Under the pieces are notes generated by a model. The model had not been told where the DNA came from and did no database searches. It was given only the letters and a program-made list of their open reading frames with translations. From positions 1,630,439-1,694,438 of the forward strand of contig CANKYK010000001.1 in assembly GCA_947488155.1 (NCBI GenBank): 64,000 nucleotides of DNA, given 5' to 3'. The stretch's first letter is position 1, and each line of letters starts with the position of its first letter. Below are positions 53,209 through 62,400 of the stretch, in pieces. The stretch is from an uncultured Erythrobacter sp. Its GTDB lineage: Bacteria > Pseudomonadota > Alphaproteobacteria > Sphingomonadales > Sphingomonadaceae. A program made the position numbers and the translations under genes.

Positions 53209-56200
53209 TCAATTCGCAAGGGTTGGCGCAGCGGGCTGGCCCAAAAGACTGGCGTTGCCGCCCGCCGCCGTTGTGTCTGTGCAACTGACGCGTTCGGTGG
53301 CGAAGCGCGCGAGGTAATGCGGGCCGCCTGCCTTTGGTCCGGTGCCCGACAGGCCTTCACCGCCGAATGGCTGGCTTTCCACCACTGCGCCGATCTGATT
53401 GCGATTGACGTAGAAATTGCCGACCCGCGCGGCTGCCTGCACGCGCTTACGGGTGTTCTCTATCCTGCTGTGAAGACCCAAAGTCAGGCCAAATCCAGTG
53501 GCGTTGATATCGGCGACGACTTGGTCGAGCTCACTTGCGGCGAAGCGGGCAATATGCAGGACAGGGCCGAAATTCTCACGCTTCAGATCCAGGATAGAGT
53601 CGATTTCGATGATTGTAGGCGCGACGAAGCAACCATGCTCTGTGCCGCTGGGCAGTTCGCCCCGCCAGACGGTGCCGCCCAGCTGCTCTCGCCGGGCCAC
53701 ATGGCGTTCCAGCGCGGCTTGAGCATCGGGATCAATCACCGGGCCAACGTCGGTTGAGAGCTGGCGCGGATCACCAATGCTCAGCGCATCGAACCCGCCG
53801 CGGATCATGGCCAGCATTTCATCCGCAACATCTTCTTGTAAATAGAGCACGCGCAGCGCGGAACAGCGCTGGCCCGCGCTTTGAAATGCGCTGGCCAGAA
53901 CGTCGCGCACGACCTGTTCTGGCAGGGCGGAGGAATCGACAATCATCGCGTTTTGCCCGCCAGTTTCCGCAATCAGGGTGGCGATCGGGCCGTCGCGGCC
54001 CGCCAGTGCCAGATTGATGGCGCGCGCGGTCTCTGTGGAGCCGGTGAAGGCCACCCCGGCAATGCGCGGGTCAGAGGTGATCATTTGCCCGACATCGCCG
54101 GCCCCTGGCAGCAATTGCAGTGCCTCTGCCGGGATGCCCGCCTCATGGCACAATTTCACGGCCAGCGCCGCGATCAACGGGGTCTGCTCGGCAGGCTTGG
54201 CAATCACAGCATTGCCGGCGGCCAGCGCGGCGGATGCCATGCCGATGAAGATGGCGAGTGGGAAGTTCCACGGGCTGATGGTGGCGAACACACCGCGCCC
54301 ATGCAGCGATAGCAGGTTTTCCTCGCCCGTTGGGCCGGGCAGCACGGTCGGCTCGGCGAATTGGCGGCGCGCCTCGCACGCGTAATAGCGCAGGAAATCG
54401 ACCGCTTCGCGCAGCTCTAGCACCGCATCGGGCAGGGTTTTGCCCGCCTCGCGTTGGCATAGGGATAGGAATTCGGCCGAATGCGCCTCGAACAGATTGG
54501 CAGCCTCATCGAGCAGCGCGGCCCGGCTTTCCCCGCCCAGCGCATCCCAGCCCGGCTGGATCGCGAGCGCACTGGTGATTGCATAATCGACTTCCTCTGC
54601 CGTCGCGTCGCGGCGTGTGCCCACCTGGCTGCTCAGATCATGCGGCATGGTGATCGGCGCGATCTCGCCCGGCTCTTCACTGACAAAGGTTGGGCTGGCG
54701 TTCCATTGCTGCTGGGCCAGCTCGCCAAGGCGCACCTCCAGCGGGCCGCGCGCCAGGGGGTCTGACAGGTCGATCCCGGCGCTGTTTGTGCGGCCCTCAA
54801 AAATGTCGGCGGGCAGGGGAATGTTGGGATTGCGAAAGGGTGAGCATCCGGCCAGCTGGGCAACCGGGTCCCCGGCCAGATCAGCGGCGGGGATATCGGC
54901 ATCACCCATCCGGTTTACGAAACTGGTATTGGCGCCGTTTTCGAGTAGGCGGCGCACGAGATATGCGAGCAGTTCCTTGTGCCCGCCAACCGGTGCATAA
55001 ATGCGCACCGGCGTACGGTTGTTACCCTCCAGAGCGGCCAGCGCATCATACACTTCCTCGCCCATGCCATGCAGGCGCTGGAACTCATATGATTTGCCTG
55101 CTGCCAGGCTTTTGACTGCCGCGATGGTGTAGGCGTTGTGAGTGGCAAAGGCGGGGCGGATCACATCGGCGTGCTCAAACAATCGCGCTGCGCAGGCGAG
55201 GTAGCTGACATCGGTGGCAAGCTTACGCGTGAACACCGGATAATCGCTGAGGCCGCCGACCTGGGCCAGCTTGATCTCGCTGTCCCAATAGGCACCTTTG
55301 ACGAGGCGAACGAACAGCTTGCGGCCATGGCGGCGGGCGAGCTTGGCAGCCCAATCGCACAGCGGCAGCCCGCGTTTTTGATAGGCCTGCAGGGCGAGGC
55401 CAAACCCCTCCCAGCGCGATCCATCGGCGCGCACGAACAGGCTGTCATCGGCCATCAGTTCTTCGATAATGTCGAGCGAGAGTTCGAGGCGTTCGGCTTC
55501 CTCCGCATCTATGGTGAAATGGATGTCGGCATCGCGCGCCTTTTCGGCCAGCGCGCGAACGATTGGCACCAGGTCGGTGCGGGCCTGATCCGCATGCAAA
55601 AAGTCATACTTTGGATGCAGGGCCGACAGTTTCACCGATATTCCCGGCGAAGGTCCGATCCCTCCCTTGGCCTCTTTTGCAAGCCTTTCGACCGCGCCCT
55701 CATACGCCTCGCGATAGCGCGCGGCATCGGCAAAGGTCATTGCCGCTTCGCCCAGCATGTCGAAACTGTGCGTGAGACCCTTAGCGCGTTCCGGCTTGGC
55801 TCGGTCCAGTGCCTCGTCGATGTCCCGGCCAAAGACGAATTGCCCGCCGAGGATTTTCATTGCTTGCAAGGTCGCCTTGCGCACCACAGGTTCGCCGAGT
55901 CTGTTAACCGCGCGTTTCAGGCTGGACCCCATGCCGCGCTGATGCGCCTCTGGCGGGTCGATCACCTCGCCGGTCAGCATCAGAGAGAATGTCGCCGCGT
56001 TGACGAAGGTGGAGGAGCTTTCGCCCAAATGCTCCGACCAATCTACGCGTGCGATCTTGTCCTTGATCAGTGCATCGGCGGTGCTCGCATCGGGCACACG
56101 CAGCAGCGCCTCGGCCATGCACATCAGGGCGATGCCCTCTTCTGTGTCGAGCCCGAATTGCTGCAGGAATGCATCGATCCCGCTGGCCTTTTTCGTGCGC

Positions 56201-56355
56201 GCGCCCTCGATCAATTGGGTCGCCAGTTCAGCCGAGGCCTGATGCAGGCGCGAGGCGGGGGCGGCCTGCTCAATGCGCTCTGCGATGCAGGCGTTTTCCT
56301 CCGCGCGATAGGCGCGGCGCAGGTCAGATCGGTCGAGCGGTTGAAGGTTCGTCAC
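53209..56355 (-). CDS. putA: Bifunctional proline dehydrogenase / P5C dehydrogenase
   Basis: About 1048 residues from the GTG at 56355. The N-terminal half is the FAD proline dehydrogenase barrel (RLVKGAYWDSEIK, FATHNAYTIAAV, EFQRLHGMGEEVYDAL); the C-terminal half is a P5C dehydrogenase (ISPWNFPLAIFIG, ETGGQNAMIVD, catalytic cysteine in AGQRCSALR). No N-terminal ribbon-helix-helix is present, so it does not repress its own gene. Converts proline to glutamate. GTG at 56436 would add 27 residues. Confidence 0.95.
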   Translation of the reverse strand: MTNLQPLDRSDLRRAYRAEENACIAERIEQAAPASRLHQASAELATQLIEGARTKKASGIDAFLQQFGLDTEEGIALMCMAEALLRVPDASTADALIKDKIARVDWSEHLGESSSTFVNAATFSLMLTGEVIDPPEAHQRGMGSSLKRAVNRLGEPVVRKATLQAMKILGGQFVFGRDIDEALDRAKPERAKGLTHSFDMLGEAAMTFADAARYREAYEGAVERLAKEAKGGIGPSPGISVKLSALHPKYDFLHADQARTDLVPIVRALAEKARDADIHFTIDAEEAERLELSLDIIEELMADDSLFVRADGSRWEGFGLALQAYQKRGLPLCDWAAKLARRHGRKLFVRLVKGAYWDSEIKLAQVGGLSDYPVFTRKLATDVSYLACAARLFEHADVIRPAFATHNAYTIAAVKSLAAGKSYEFQRLHGMGEEVYDALAALEGNNRTPVRIYAPVGGHKELLAYLVRRLLENGANTSFVNRMGDADIPAADLAGDPVAQLAGCSPFRNPNIPLPADIFEGRTNSAGIDLSDPLARGPLEVRLGELAQQQWNASPTFVSEEPGEIAPITMPHDLSSQVGTRRDATAEEVDYAITSALAIQPGWDALGGESRAALLDEAANLFEAHSAEFLSLCQREAGKTLPDAVLELREAVDFLRYYACEARRQFAEPTVLPGPTGEENLLSLHGRGVFATISPWNFPLAIFIGMASAALAAGNAVIAKPAEQTPLIAALAVKLCHEAGIPAEALQLLPGAGDVGQMITSDPRIAGVAFTGSTETARAINLALAGRDGPIATLIAETGGQNAMIVDSSALPEQVVRDVLASAFQSAGQRCSALRVLYLQEDVADEMLAMIRGGFDALSIGDPRQLSTDVGPVIDPDAQAALERHVARREQLGGTVWRGELPSGTEHGCFVAPTIIEIDSILDLKRENFGPVLHIARFAASELDQVVADINATGFGLTLGLHSRIENTRKRVQAAARVGNFYVNRNQIGAVVESQPFGGEGLSGTGPKAGGPHYLARFATERVSCTDTTAAGGNASLLGQPAAPTLAN

Positions 56356-56466
56356 AGCTGGCGATTCGCACTTATATGATTGCACTGATCCGGTGATCTG
56401 AACCTGGATGGATCGCCGCGCAAGCCCTTGCGACACACGCCAATACTGGCGCCGCTGGGCGCGGGG

Positions 56467-57339
56467 TTAGAGCGGCCCGATCAAACGGCCTGCGACCGCA
56501 TCCAGACGGGCAACCAATTCCGGATCATGCTCATCAGGCGCGGTAATCACCGCATCATCTAAAGCGGTATCAATTGGTGAGGGTTTGCGCCCATCAGGCA
56601 GTGCATTGATCAAACGCACGATCATCTCGCGCGCCAGATCGCCATTGGCCTGCATCTGGGTGACAACTTGCGCCACGTCGACCTCATCGCCCTCACGCCA
56701 GCAATCATAGTCGGTGACCATGCCGATCAGCGCATAGGGCAGCTCTGCTTCGCGGGCGAGTTTTGCCTCTGGCATGGCGGTCATTCCGATCACATCGGCG
56801 CCCCATTCGCGGTACATCCTGCTTTCCGCGCGGGTGGAGAATTGCGGTCCTTCCATCGCCAGATAGGTTGCCCCGGCAGTGACCTTGCCCTTCGCCTCGG
56901 TGATCGCATCGGCGGCCATTTGCGACAGCCGGCCGCACACCGGATCGGCCATGGAGACATGGGTCACAAAGCCTGAGCCGTAATAGGTTGAAGGGCGCCC
57001 TTTGGTCTGATCGATGAACTGATCGACCACGACGAAATGGCCCGGAGGCAGCTCCTCTCGTAGGGATCCCACCGCCGAAATGGCCAGAATGTCGGTGCAG
57101 CCAGCGCGTTTTAGCGCATCCACATTGGCCCGCGAGTTCACCTCGCTTGGGGTAATTGGATGGCCTCGGCCATGACGCGGCAGGAATCGCACCCGAACAT
57201 CGCCGATCCGCCCGCACAGAATCTCATCCGATGGCTCGCCCCAAGGGGTCTCCACCGCGATCCATTGCTGCTCTTTCAGCCCTTCGATATTGTAGAGACC
57301 CGAGCCTCCGATAATCCCGATTGTCCATGGGCCGGCCAT
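56467..57339 (-). CDS. mtnP: S-methyl-5'-thioadenosine phosphorylase
   Basis: A 290-residue PNP-family enzyme: GIIGGSGLYNIEG (phosphate site, about residues 7-19), FLPRHGRGH, GSLREELPPGHFVV, and TDYDCWREGDEV near the purine site. It splits methylthioadenosine to adenine and methylthioribose-1-phosphate for methionine salvage. The second ATG (57339), nine bases after AAAGG, is preferred over 57348. Confidence 0.94.
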   Translation of the reverse strand: MAGPWTIGIIGGSGLYNIEGLKEQQWIAVETPWGEPSDEILCGRIGDVRVRFLPRHGRGHPITPSEVNSRANVDALKRAGCTDILAISAVGSLREELPPGHFVVVDQFIDQTKGRPSTYYGSGFVTHVSMADPVCGRLSQMAADAITEAKGKVTAGATYLAMEGPQFSTRAESRMYREWGADVIGMTAMPEAKLAREAELPYALIGMVTDYDCWREGDEVDVAQVVTQMQANGDLAREMIVRLINALPDGRKPSPIDTALDDAVITAPDEHDPELVARLDAVAGRLIGPL

Positions 57340-57405
57340 GCGTTTCATCCTTTAAAAATTGCGCGAAAGAGCGTGTCCGATGCGGGCTAAACCGCCAAGA
57401 AAGCG

Positions 57406-58110
57406 TTAAGTCAGATCGAAGGGTTCGGGCAAGGCTTTGCGAACGGCTTTGCCCGCCTGAGCAAACGGGCCGGCAATCGATGGACGCGCCTGCATCCGTT
57501 CAAAATGCGCTGCGAAGCGAGACCATTTATCCAGCGGGGTTTCAGCGACGAGCGAAACCTGCATCAGGCAACAGGCGATCGAAATATCCGCAATCGACAG
57601 CGCGTTACCAGAAAAAAACTCATTGTCGCCCAGTGCGCTCTCCAGATAGTCGAACACTGGCGGCAGTTTTGTCGCCCATGTTTCGCGCGCGGTCTCCAGA
57701 TCAGGCGCCTCGCCTTTGGTGATCGAAAAGAAGATCGGGCGAAAGATGCCGAGCCCCCCGGCGGGAGCCAGCATGGTGTCGGCGTATTCTTCGAAAAACA
57801 GCGCCCGCCCGCGGGCAAACGGCTCGGCAGGGTAGAGCGCAGGGTTGGGATGCTTCGCCTCGATATAGCCGCAGATTGCAGAGGAATCGGCAATGGTGCC
57901 GTCTGTTCCCTCAGCCGCGACCGCGCGGTCGCGCAGCACGGGAATGCGCTTCATTGGCGAAATGTCTTTGAACCATTGTGGAGGATCGAACACGTTGACT
58001 GGTTCGACATCAAAGCCAGCGCCCTTTTCAAGGCAGACACTGGCAACTTTGCGTACGAATGGAGAGATGGGGCTGCCATAGATGACAAGGTCGTTTGGGG
58101 CGTCGGACAT
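57406..58110 (-). CDS. Glutathione S-transferase family protein
   Basis: A 234-residue protein with an N-terminal thioredoxin-fold GST domain (LVIYGSPISPFVRKV, MKRIPVL and DSSAICGYIE) and the all-helical C-terminal domain (GNALSIADISIACCL). The catalytic Ser/Tyr is probably the SPF serine (about residue 16). Substrate unknown. Its frame runs on antisense to the dehydrogenase gene, but the ATG at 58110 gives the full conserved domain. Confidence 0.88.
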   Translation of the reverse strand: MSDAPNDLVIYGSPISPFVRKVASVCLEKGAGFDVEPVNVFDPPQWFKDISPMKRIPVLRDRAVAAEGTDGTIADSSAICGYIEAKHPNPALYPAEPFARGRALFFEEYADTMLAPAGGLGIFRPIFFSITKGEAPDLETARETWATKLPPVFDYLESALGDNEFFSGNALSIADISIACCLMQVSLVAETPLDKWSRFAAHFERMQARPSIAGPFAQAGKAVRKALPEPFDLT

Positions 58111-58287
58111 ATCGTCTTCCTTTTCCGGGCCGGTGCCAGATTTTCGGTTGCACTCCGCAATTGATCGTGGTCGCTGGAGATCGCAAGCATTATCGTGTGA
58201 GCCTGCAAATGCGATTGAACTTTGCTGGCCAAAGGTCCACGTTGATTGCCAACACAAATCCAAAAAAGATTCGAGAGAGGCATTTCC

Positions 58288-59715
58288 ATGGTCACCCAGT
58301 ACAAAAATCTCATCAATGGCGAGATGATTTCCACCACCGACGTGCTCGACGTGGTCAATCCGGCCAATGAAGAAGTCATCGGCCAGGTGCCGGTCTGCGG
58401 TCAGGCGGAGCTGGACCAAGCGGTCGCCGCAGCCCGCGCAGCATTTAAGACCTGGAAGAAAACCCCGCTGGAAGAACGCCGCGCGGCGATTATGGCGATT
58501 TCCGGCGCGATCAAGGAAAATGCCGACGAGCTGTTCCGGTTGCTGACCAGCGAGCAGGGCAAGCCGCATGAGCAGGCCAAAGGCGAAATTTATGGGGCCG
58601 CCGCTATGTCTGCGGCACAATCGACCCTCGAGCTGGAAGATGAGATCAACGAAGACAGCGATGCTCGCCTGAGCCGTACGCGCCGCGTCCCGGTCGGCGT
58701 GGTCGGCGGCATTGTGCCGTGGAACTTCCCGGTCATGATGGCGATCCAGAAGATTGTACCAGCGATGCTTTCTGGCTGCACGATTGTGCTCAAGACTTCG
58801 CCTTTCACACCGCTGGCGACATTGCGCATTGCAGAGCTGATCGCGGACAAAGTGCCGGCAGGCGTCGTCAACATTATCACCGGCAATGATGATCTTGGCC
58901 CAATGATCACGTCGCATCCAGATATCGACAAGGTAACCTTCACTGGTTCAACCGCGACGGGCAAGAAGATCATGGAAGGCGCGAGTGCCGACCTGAAACG
59001 CATCACGCTGGAGCTGGGCGGCAATGATGCCTCCATCGTCATGCCGGATGCCGATCCCAAGAAGGTGGCGGAGCAATTGTTCTGGTCCAGTTTCCAGAAT
59101 GCCGGCCAGGTCTGCATCGCGGCCAAGCGCATCTATATCCATGAAGATATCTATGACGAGCTATCTGCTGCGATCGCCGAATATGCGAGCCAGGTGAAGG
59201 TGGGCGATGGCGCTCAGCAAGGTACCGGCGTTGGACCGATCCAGAACAAGAAGCAGTTTGACCGCGTGGTTGAGTTGATCGAGGACGCCAAGGACAACGG
59301 CTATAAATTCCTGGTCGGCGGGGACACTGATCCATCAGGCTCTGGTTATTACGTGCCGATCACCATTCTCGACAATCCGCCGGAAGATGCGCGGATCGTG
59401 GCCGAGGAGCAATTTGGCCCGGTTATGCCGCTGATGAAATTCTCTTCCGAAGAAGAAGTGATCCAGCGTGCCAATAATTCGGAATATGGCCTGGCAGGTG
59501 CGGTTTGGACGGCCGATGCAGACAAAGGCGTTGAGATTGCAGAACAGCTGGAAACCGGCACCGTGTGGGTCAACGAGTTCATGCATTTGTCGCCTTTCGC
59601 GCCGTTTGGCGGGCACAAGCAATCAGGCTTTGGCGCGGAATATGGCAAGGAAGGCCTGAAGGAATTTACATATCCGCAAGTAATTACTGTAAAGAAAGAC
59701 AATGTTCCGGCATAA
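58288..59715 (+). CDS. Aldehyde dehydrogenase family protein
   Basis: A 475-residue NAD(P)-dependent dehydrogenase: VGGIVPWNFPVMMAI, FTGSTATGKKI, ELGGNDASIV and the catalytic cysteine in FWSSFQNAGQVCIAAKR (about residue 270), with PFGGHKQSGFGAEYGKEGL near the end. It oxidises an unidentified aldehyde. Ribosome site GAGAGAGG precedes the ATG at 58288. Divergent from the GST gene. Confidence 0.93.
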   Translation: MVTQYKNLINGEMISTTDVLDVVNPANEEVIGQVPVCGQAELDQAVAAARAAFKTWKKTPLEERRAAIMAISGAIKENADELFRLLTSEQGKPHEQAKGEIYGAAAMSAAQSTLELEDEINEDSDARLSRTRRVPVGVVGGIVPWNFPVMMAIQKIVPAMLSGCTIVLKTSPFTPLATLRIAELIADKVPAGVVNIITGNDDLGPMITSHPDIDKVTFTGSTATGKKIMEGASADLKRITLELGGNDASIVMPDADPKKVAEQLFWSSFQNAGQVCIAAKRIYIHEDIYDELSAAIAEYASQVKVGDGAQQGTGVGPIQNKKQFDRVVELIEDAKDNGYKFLVGGDTDPSGSGYYVPITILDNPPEDARIVAEEQFGPVMPLMKFSSEEEVIQRANNSEYGLAGAVWTADADKGVEIAEQLETGTVWVNEFMHLSPFAPFGGHKQSGFGAEYGKEGLKEFTYPQVITVKKDNVPA

Positions 59716-59758
59716 TCCCGGTATGTGAATGTTATTGATCAGGAGGGGTCGCACAATC

Positions 59759-60529
59759 ATGGCGCTCAAATTTTCTAAGTCGCGCGGCATAATGCTGGCA
59801 GCGGTGGCTGCTGTTGCTGGACTGGGCGCAGCGATGCCTTTGCAGGCGCAGTTTAATGTCGGCAATGTCGTCAAATCAGCCAAGAAGGTCGCGGAGGCGG
59901 CGAGCTTCTCTGATGAGGAAATCGTCGTTTTCTTCAGTCAAATGTCTGAGGAAATGGACAGCCAGAACCCGGTTGCCACCTTGGATGATCCCTATGGTCA
60001 GCGGCTGGCTGCCCTTACCGAAGGGCTAGACAGCTACGACGGGCTCGATCTCGACATTAAGGCCTATCTTGTGAAGGACGTGAACGCCTTTGCCATGGGT
60101 GATGGCACGGTGCGTGTCTTCGCTGGCCTGATGGACAAGTTTGAAGATGATGAGCTGCGCTGTGTGATCGGTCATGAGATCGGCCACGTTAAGCTGGAGC
60201 ATGGCAAAAAGCGTATGAAGCGCTCTTTGCAACAAGATGCAGCGCTTAGCGTAGCCGGTACAGCGAGCAGTGATGTTCGCCGGCTGGCCAATTCAGAGCT
60301 GGGCAAGATGTTTGGCGATGTCGTCACCGCACAGCACTCACAAAAGGCCGAGCGTAAATCAGACGATTATGCGATCGAATTTATGCGCGCCAATAATTAT
60401 GATGCCCAGGCCTGTATCACAGCGATGGAGAAACTGGGTGAACTGAGCTCTGGCGGCGGAATTGATCTGCTGAAGACGCACCCCAGCCCGCAATCCCGCG
60501 CGAAGCGGATGCGTAAACAGTTGAGCTAG
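59759..60529 (+). CDS. M48 family metalloprotease, exported
   Basis: A 256-residue protein with a Sec signal (to about residue 30, LQAQF) and the zinc motif HEIGH (residues 139-143), with the third ligand in the AERKSDDYAIEFM helix. Domain layout fits the BepA/LoiP-like secreted M48 proteases that handle outer-membrane or periplasmic quality control. Ribosome site AGGAGGGG, 43 bases after the dehydrogenase stop. Confidence 0.9.
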   Translation: MALKFSKSRGIMLAAVAAVAGLGAAMPLQAQFNVGNVVKSAKKVAEAASFSDEEIVVFFSQMSEEMDSQNPVATLDDPYGQRLAALTEGLDSYDGLDLDIKAYLVKDVNAFAMGDGTVRVFAGLMDKFEDDELRCVIGHEIGHVKLEHGKKRMKRSLQQDAALSVAGTASSDVRRLANSELGKMFGDVVTAQHSQKAERKSDDYAIEFMRANNYDAQACITAMEKLGELSSGGGIDLLKTHPSPQSRAKRMRKQLS

Positions 60530-60964
60530 GACAGCGCTACCAAGCTCATCCAAGCTTTTACGATTTAAGCAGCGGCCGCTCAGGAAACTGGGTGGCCGTT
60601 TGCTTTTGTGCAGGGAGAGTTGGGCAGGCGCGGCGCCAATGCAAACCAACCAAGCGCGCGGTTTTCCTACTCGTAGCGGTGTCGATAGGACGCTGGAGGC
60701 TCTTTGAAACGTCTATCACCAGGTGTGACCGTCTATTTTTAAACGGCAAAGGCGCGGTTTGCACCGATTCGCTCAAAAGTCACACATTGCATCGCGCGAA
60801 CTGCTCTAAAGCTCTGAAAACGTGTGCCTCTCTGCCAAAGGTCACACTTTTGAAAACGCGAACTGTGTTCCAAACACTGACCAAACTCTGATCTATGGAA
60901 GGCGCGGCAGTGCTTGGCCCAAGCGACTCTGTCTGGAGCGGACGTGCTTGCCTAAGAATGCGTG
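60530..60964. other. Intergenic stretch with spaced repeats
   Basis: About 435 bases with no supported gene. The word GTCACAC occurs at 60779-60785 and 60841-60847, each followed 16 bases later by CGCGAACTG (60795-60803 and 60857-60865), a tandem unit of 62 bases; the inverse form GGTGTGACC is at 60722-60730. They may be binding sites of a regulator of the nearby genes. Confidence 0.5.
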
Positions 60965-62305
60965 CTACTCGCCCGCTGGTTTGCGCAGTAGATCGAGGCC
61001 CACGGCCCAGCGGTTCTGGAAACCGCGCCAATGCTCTGCCTCGTCCGGTCCGGCAAACTTGCCATTGAGCTGTTCGCCAAAGCTGGTTTCCCAGGCACTG
61101 TCATTGGAGTTCGGTGCTGGTACGTCGAGATAGCTCGCCTTGTCCGCATCGCCCTTCAAGTGCAGGTCGAGAAAAGCGGCGACGAAATGCTGGTTGATGC
61201 CGTTGATGCGGTCTTGCCGCCACACCGGTTCGGCCAGGAACTCTGCGACGCGGAACGGCGCATCATCCGGCACGGCGAAGTCGTTGCCCACGGTGTTGTG
61301 TCGAGCCTCGCGGTAGACCAGCATGTGCCGAGCCGTCCCGGTCAATTGGTCGAATATCCAGCTGATCCCATCTTCGTAGTTGGAAACGTCATCCTCGCTG
61401 CCAGCCACCAGCAGCACAGGCGCGGTGATCTGACCAAGCGTCTCGGCGCTCCATACGCGGTTGTCTGGTTGCCCGCCCCATGGGGCAAAGGCGACGACGG
61501 CATCAACGCCCGCGTCGTCGCTCACCGTCTCGCGCAGCTGCGCCATTGCTGCCTCGGGCACTTGGCCGAAGGTCTCGCTGTCATAGTCATAGTCGCCGCC
61601 CGCCGTTGCCAGCGCGCCATAACCACCCATGGAATAGCCGATGACCGCGATGTGCTCTGGGTCAATCGCACTGTATACGCCTGTCTGACCAGAGGCGCTG
61701 CGCGAGACCAGTTCGCCGAGCACTTGGCGCTGATCGAGAGAGCGATCGACCAGGACCTTGGTAAAGGAATAGAGGAAATCGGTTACGCCCTCGATCCGCA
61801 TATCGCCGTGATCAATGGAGGCAACGACATAGCCGCGCGAGGCGATGTGTTCCGCCAGATTGCTGAACTGCGTGCTCCAGCCGTTAAAGCCGTGGCTCAT
61901 AACAACCAGCGGAAATTGCTGGTCTGAGAGCGGCTCCGCGCCTGCAAAAGCTCGCCCGGTGTACTCCAGCGATACCGGCTCCATCGCTGGAGGCATCATG
62001 GTGTGCTCGTAAGTGATCGGCTCTGCGCCAGAAGCCGCACTGGCCGGATAGAACATGCGCACCTTGAGTTCGCGCACGTGCTCTTCGACCTGTCCGCTCG
62101 CCAGACCCAACTTGGTGAAGGTCAGCCGACCGGGCAGGCTGAACACCGCCTCCTCGGTACCGACTTGATACTCGCCATAGCGCCCCAGCTCCGGAGTCTC
62201 GCCATCCATACCCTCATGTACGGTCGGGCTGGCGACATAGGCTGCGGTGCCTGCACCAATTCCGAGCAGGGCTAGGGCGCTCAGCGCTACGTATCGTTTC
62301 TTCAT
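60965..62305 (-). CDS. Exported alpha/beta hydrolase (PAF-acetylhydrolase/chlorophyllase-like)
   Basis: About 446 residues. N-terminal signal or anchor (MKKRYVALSALALLGIG, hydrophobic to about residue 25). The hydrolase part has VVMSHGFNGW (oxyanion), the nucleophile elbow GYSMGGYGAL, DVDAVVAFAPWG, and a C-terminal EARHNTVGN with the likely catalytic histidine. The architecture resembles exported PAF-acetylhydrolase-like enzymes. The ATG at 62305 is used; 62326 is an alternative. Confidence 0.82.
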   Translation of the reverse strand: MKKRYVALSALALLGIGAGTAAYVASPTVHEGMDGETPELGRYGEYQVGTEEAVFSLPGRLTFTKLGLASGQVEEHVRELKVRMFYPASAASGAEPITYEHTMMPPAMEPVSLEYTGRAFAGAEPLSDQQFPLVVMSHGFNGWSTQFSNLAEHIASRGYVVASIDHGDMRIEGVTDFLYSFTKVLVDRSLDQRQVLGELVSRSASGQTGVYSAIDPEHIAVIGYSMGGYGALATAGGDYDYDSETFGQVPEAAMAQLRETVSDDAGVDAVVAFAPWGGQPDNRVWSAETLGQITAPVLLVAGSEDDVSNYEDGISWIFDQLTGTARHMLVYREARHNTVGNDFAVPDDAPFRVAEFLAEPVWRQDRINGINQHFVAAFLDLHLKGDADKASYLDVPAPNSNDSAWETSFGEQLNGKFAGPDEAEHWRGFQNRWAVGLDLLRKPAGE

Positions 62306-62400
62306 TGCGGTCGTCGTCTTTCCCATTGCGATGAGCGAAGAGCTTGCGGTCGGCTCTATCTGCGTGCACTTCTTACAGCGAATGGACGTGAGGGGAAGTG

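Noticed and set aside
55138..56379. A 413-codon plus-strand open frame antisense to putA
   Set aside because: PutA motifs on the minus strand are unmistakable; the antisense product has no known domain or ribosome site.
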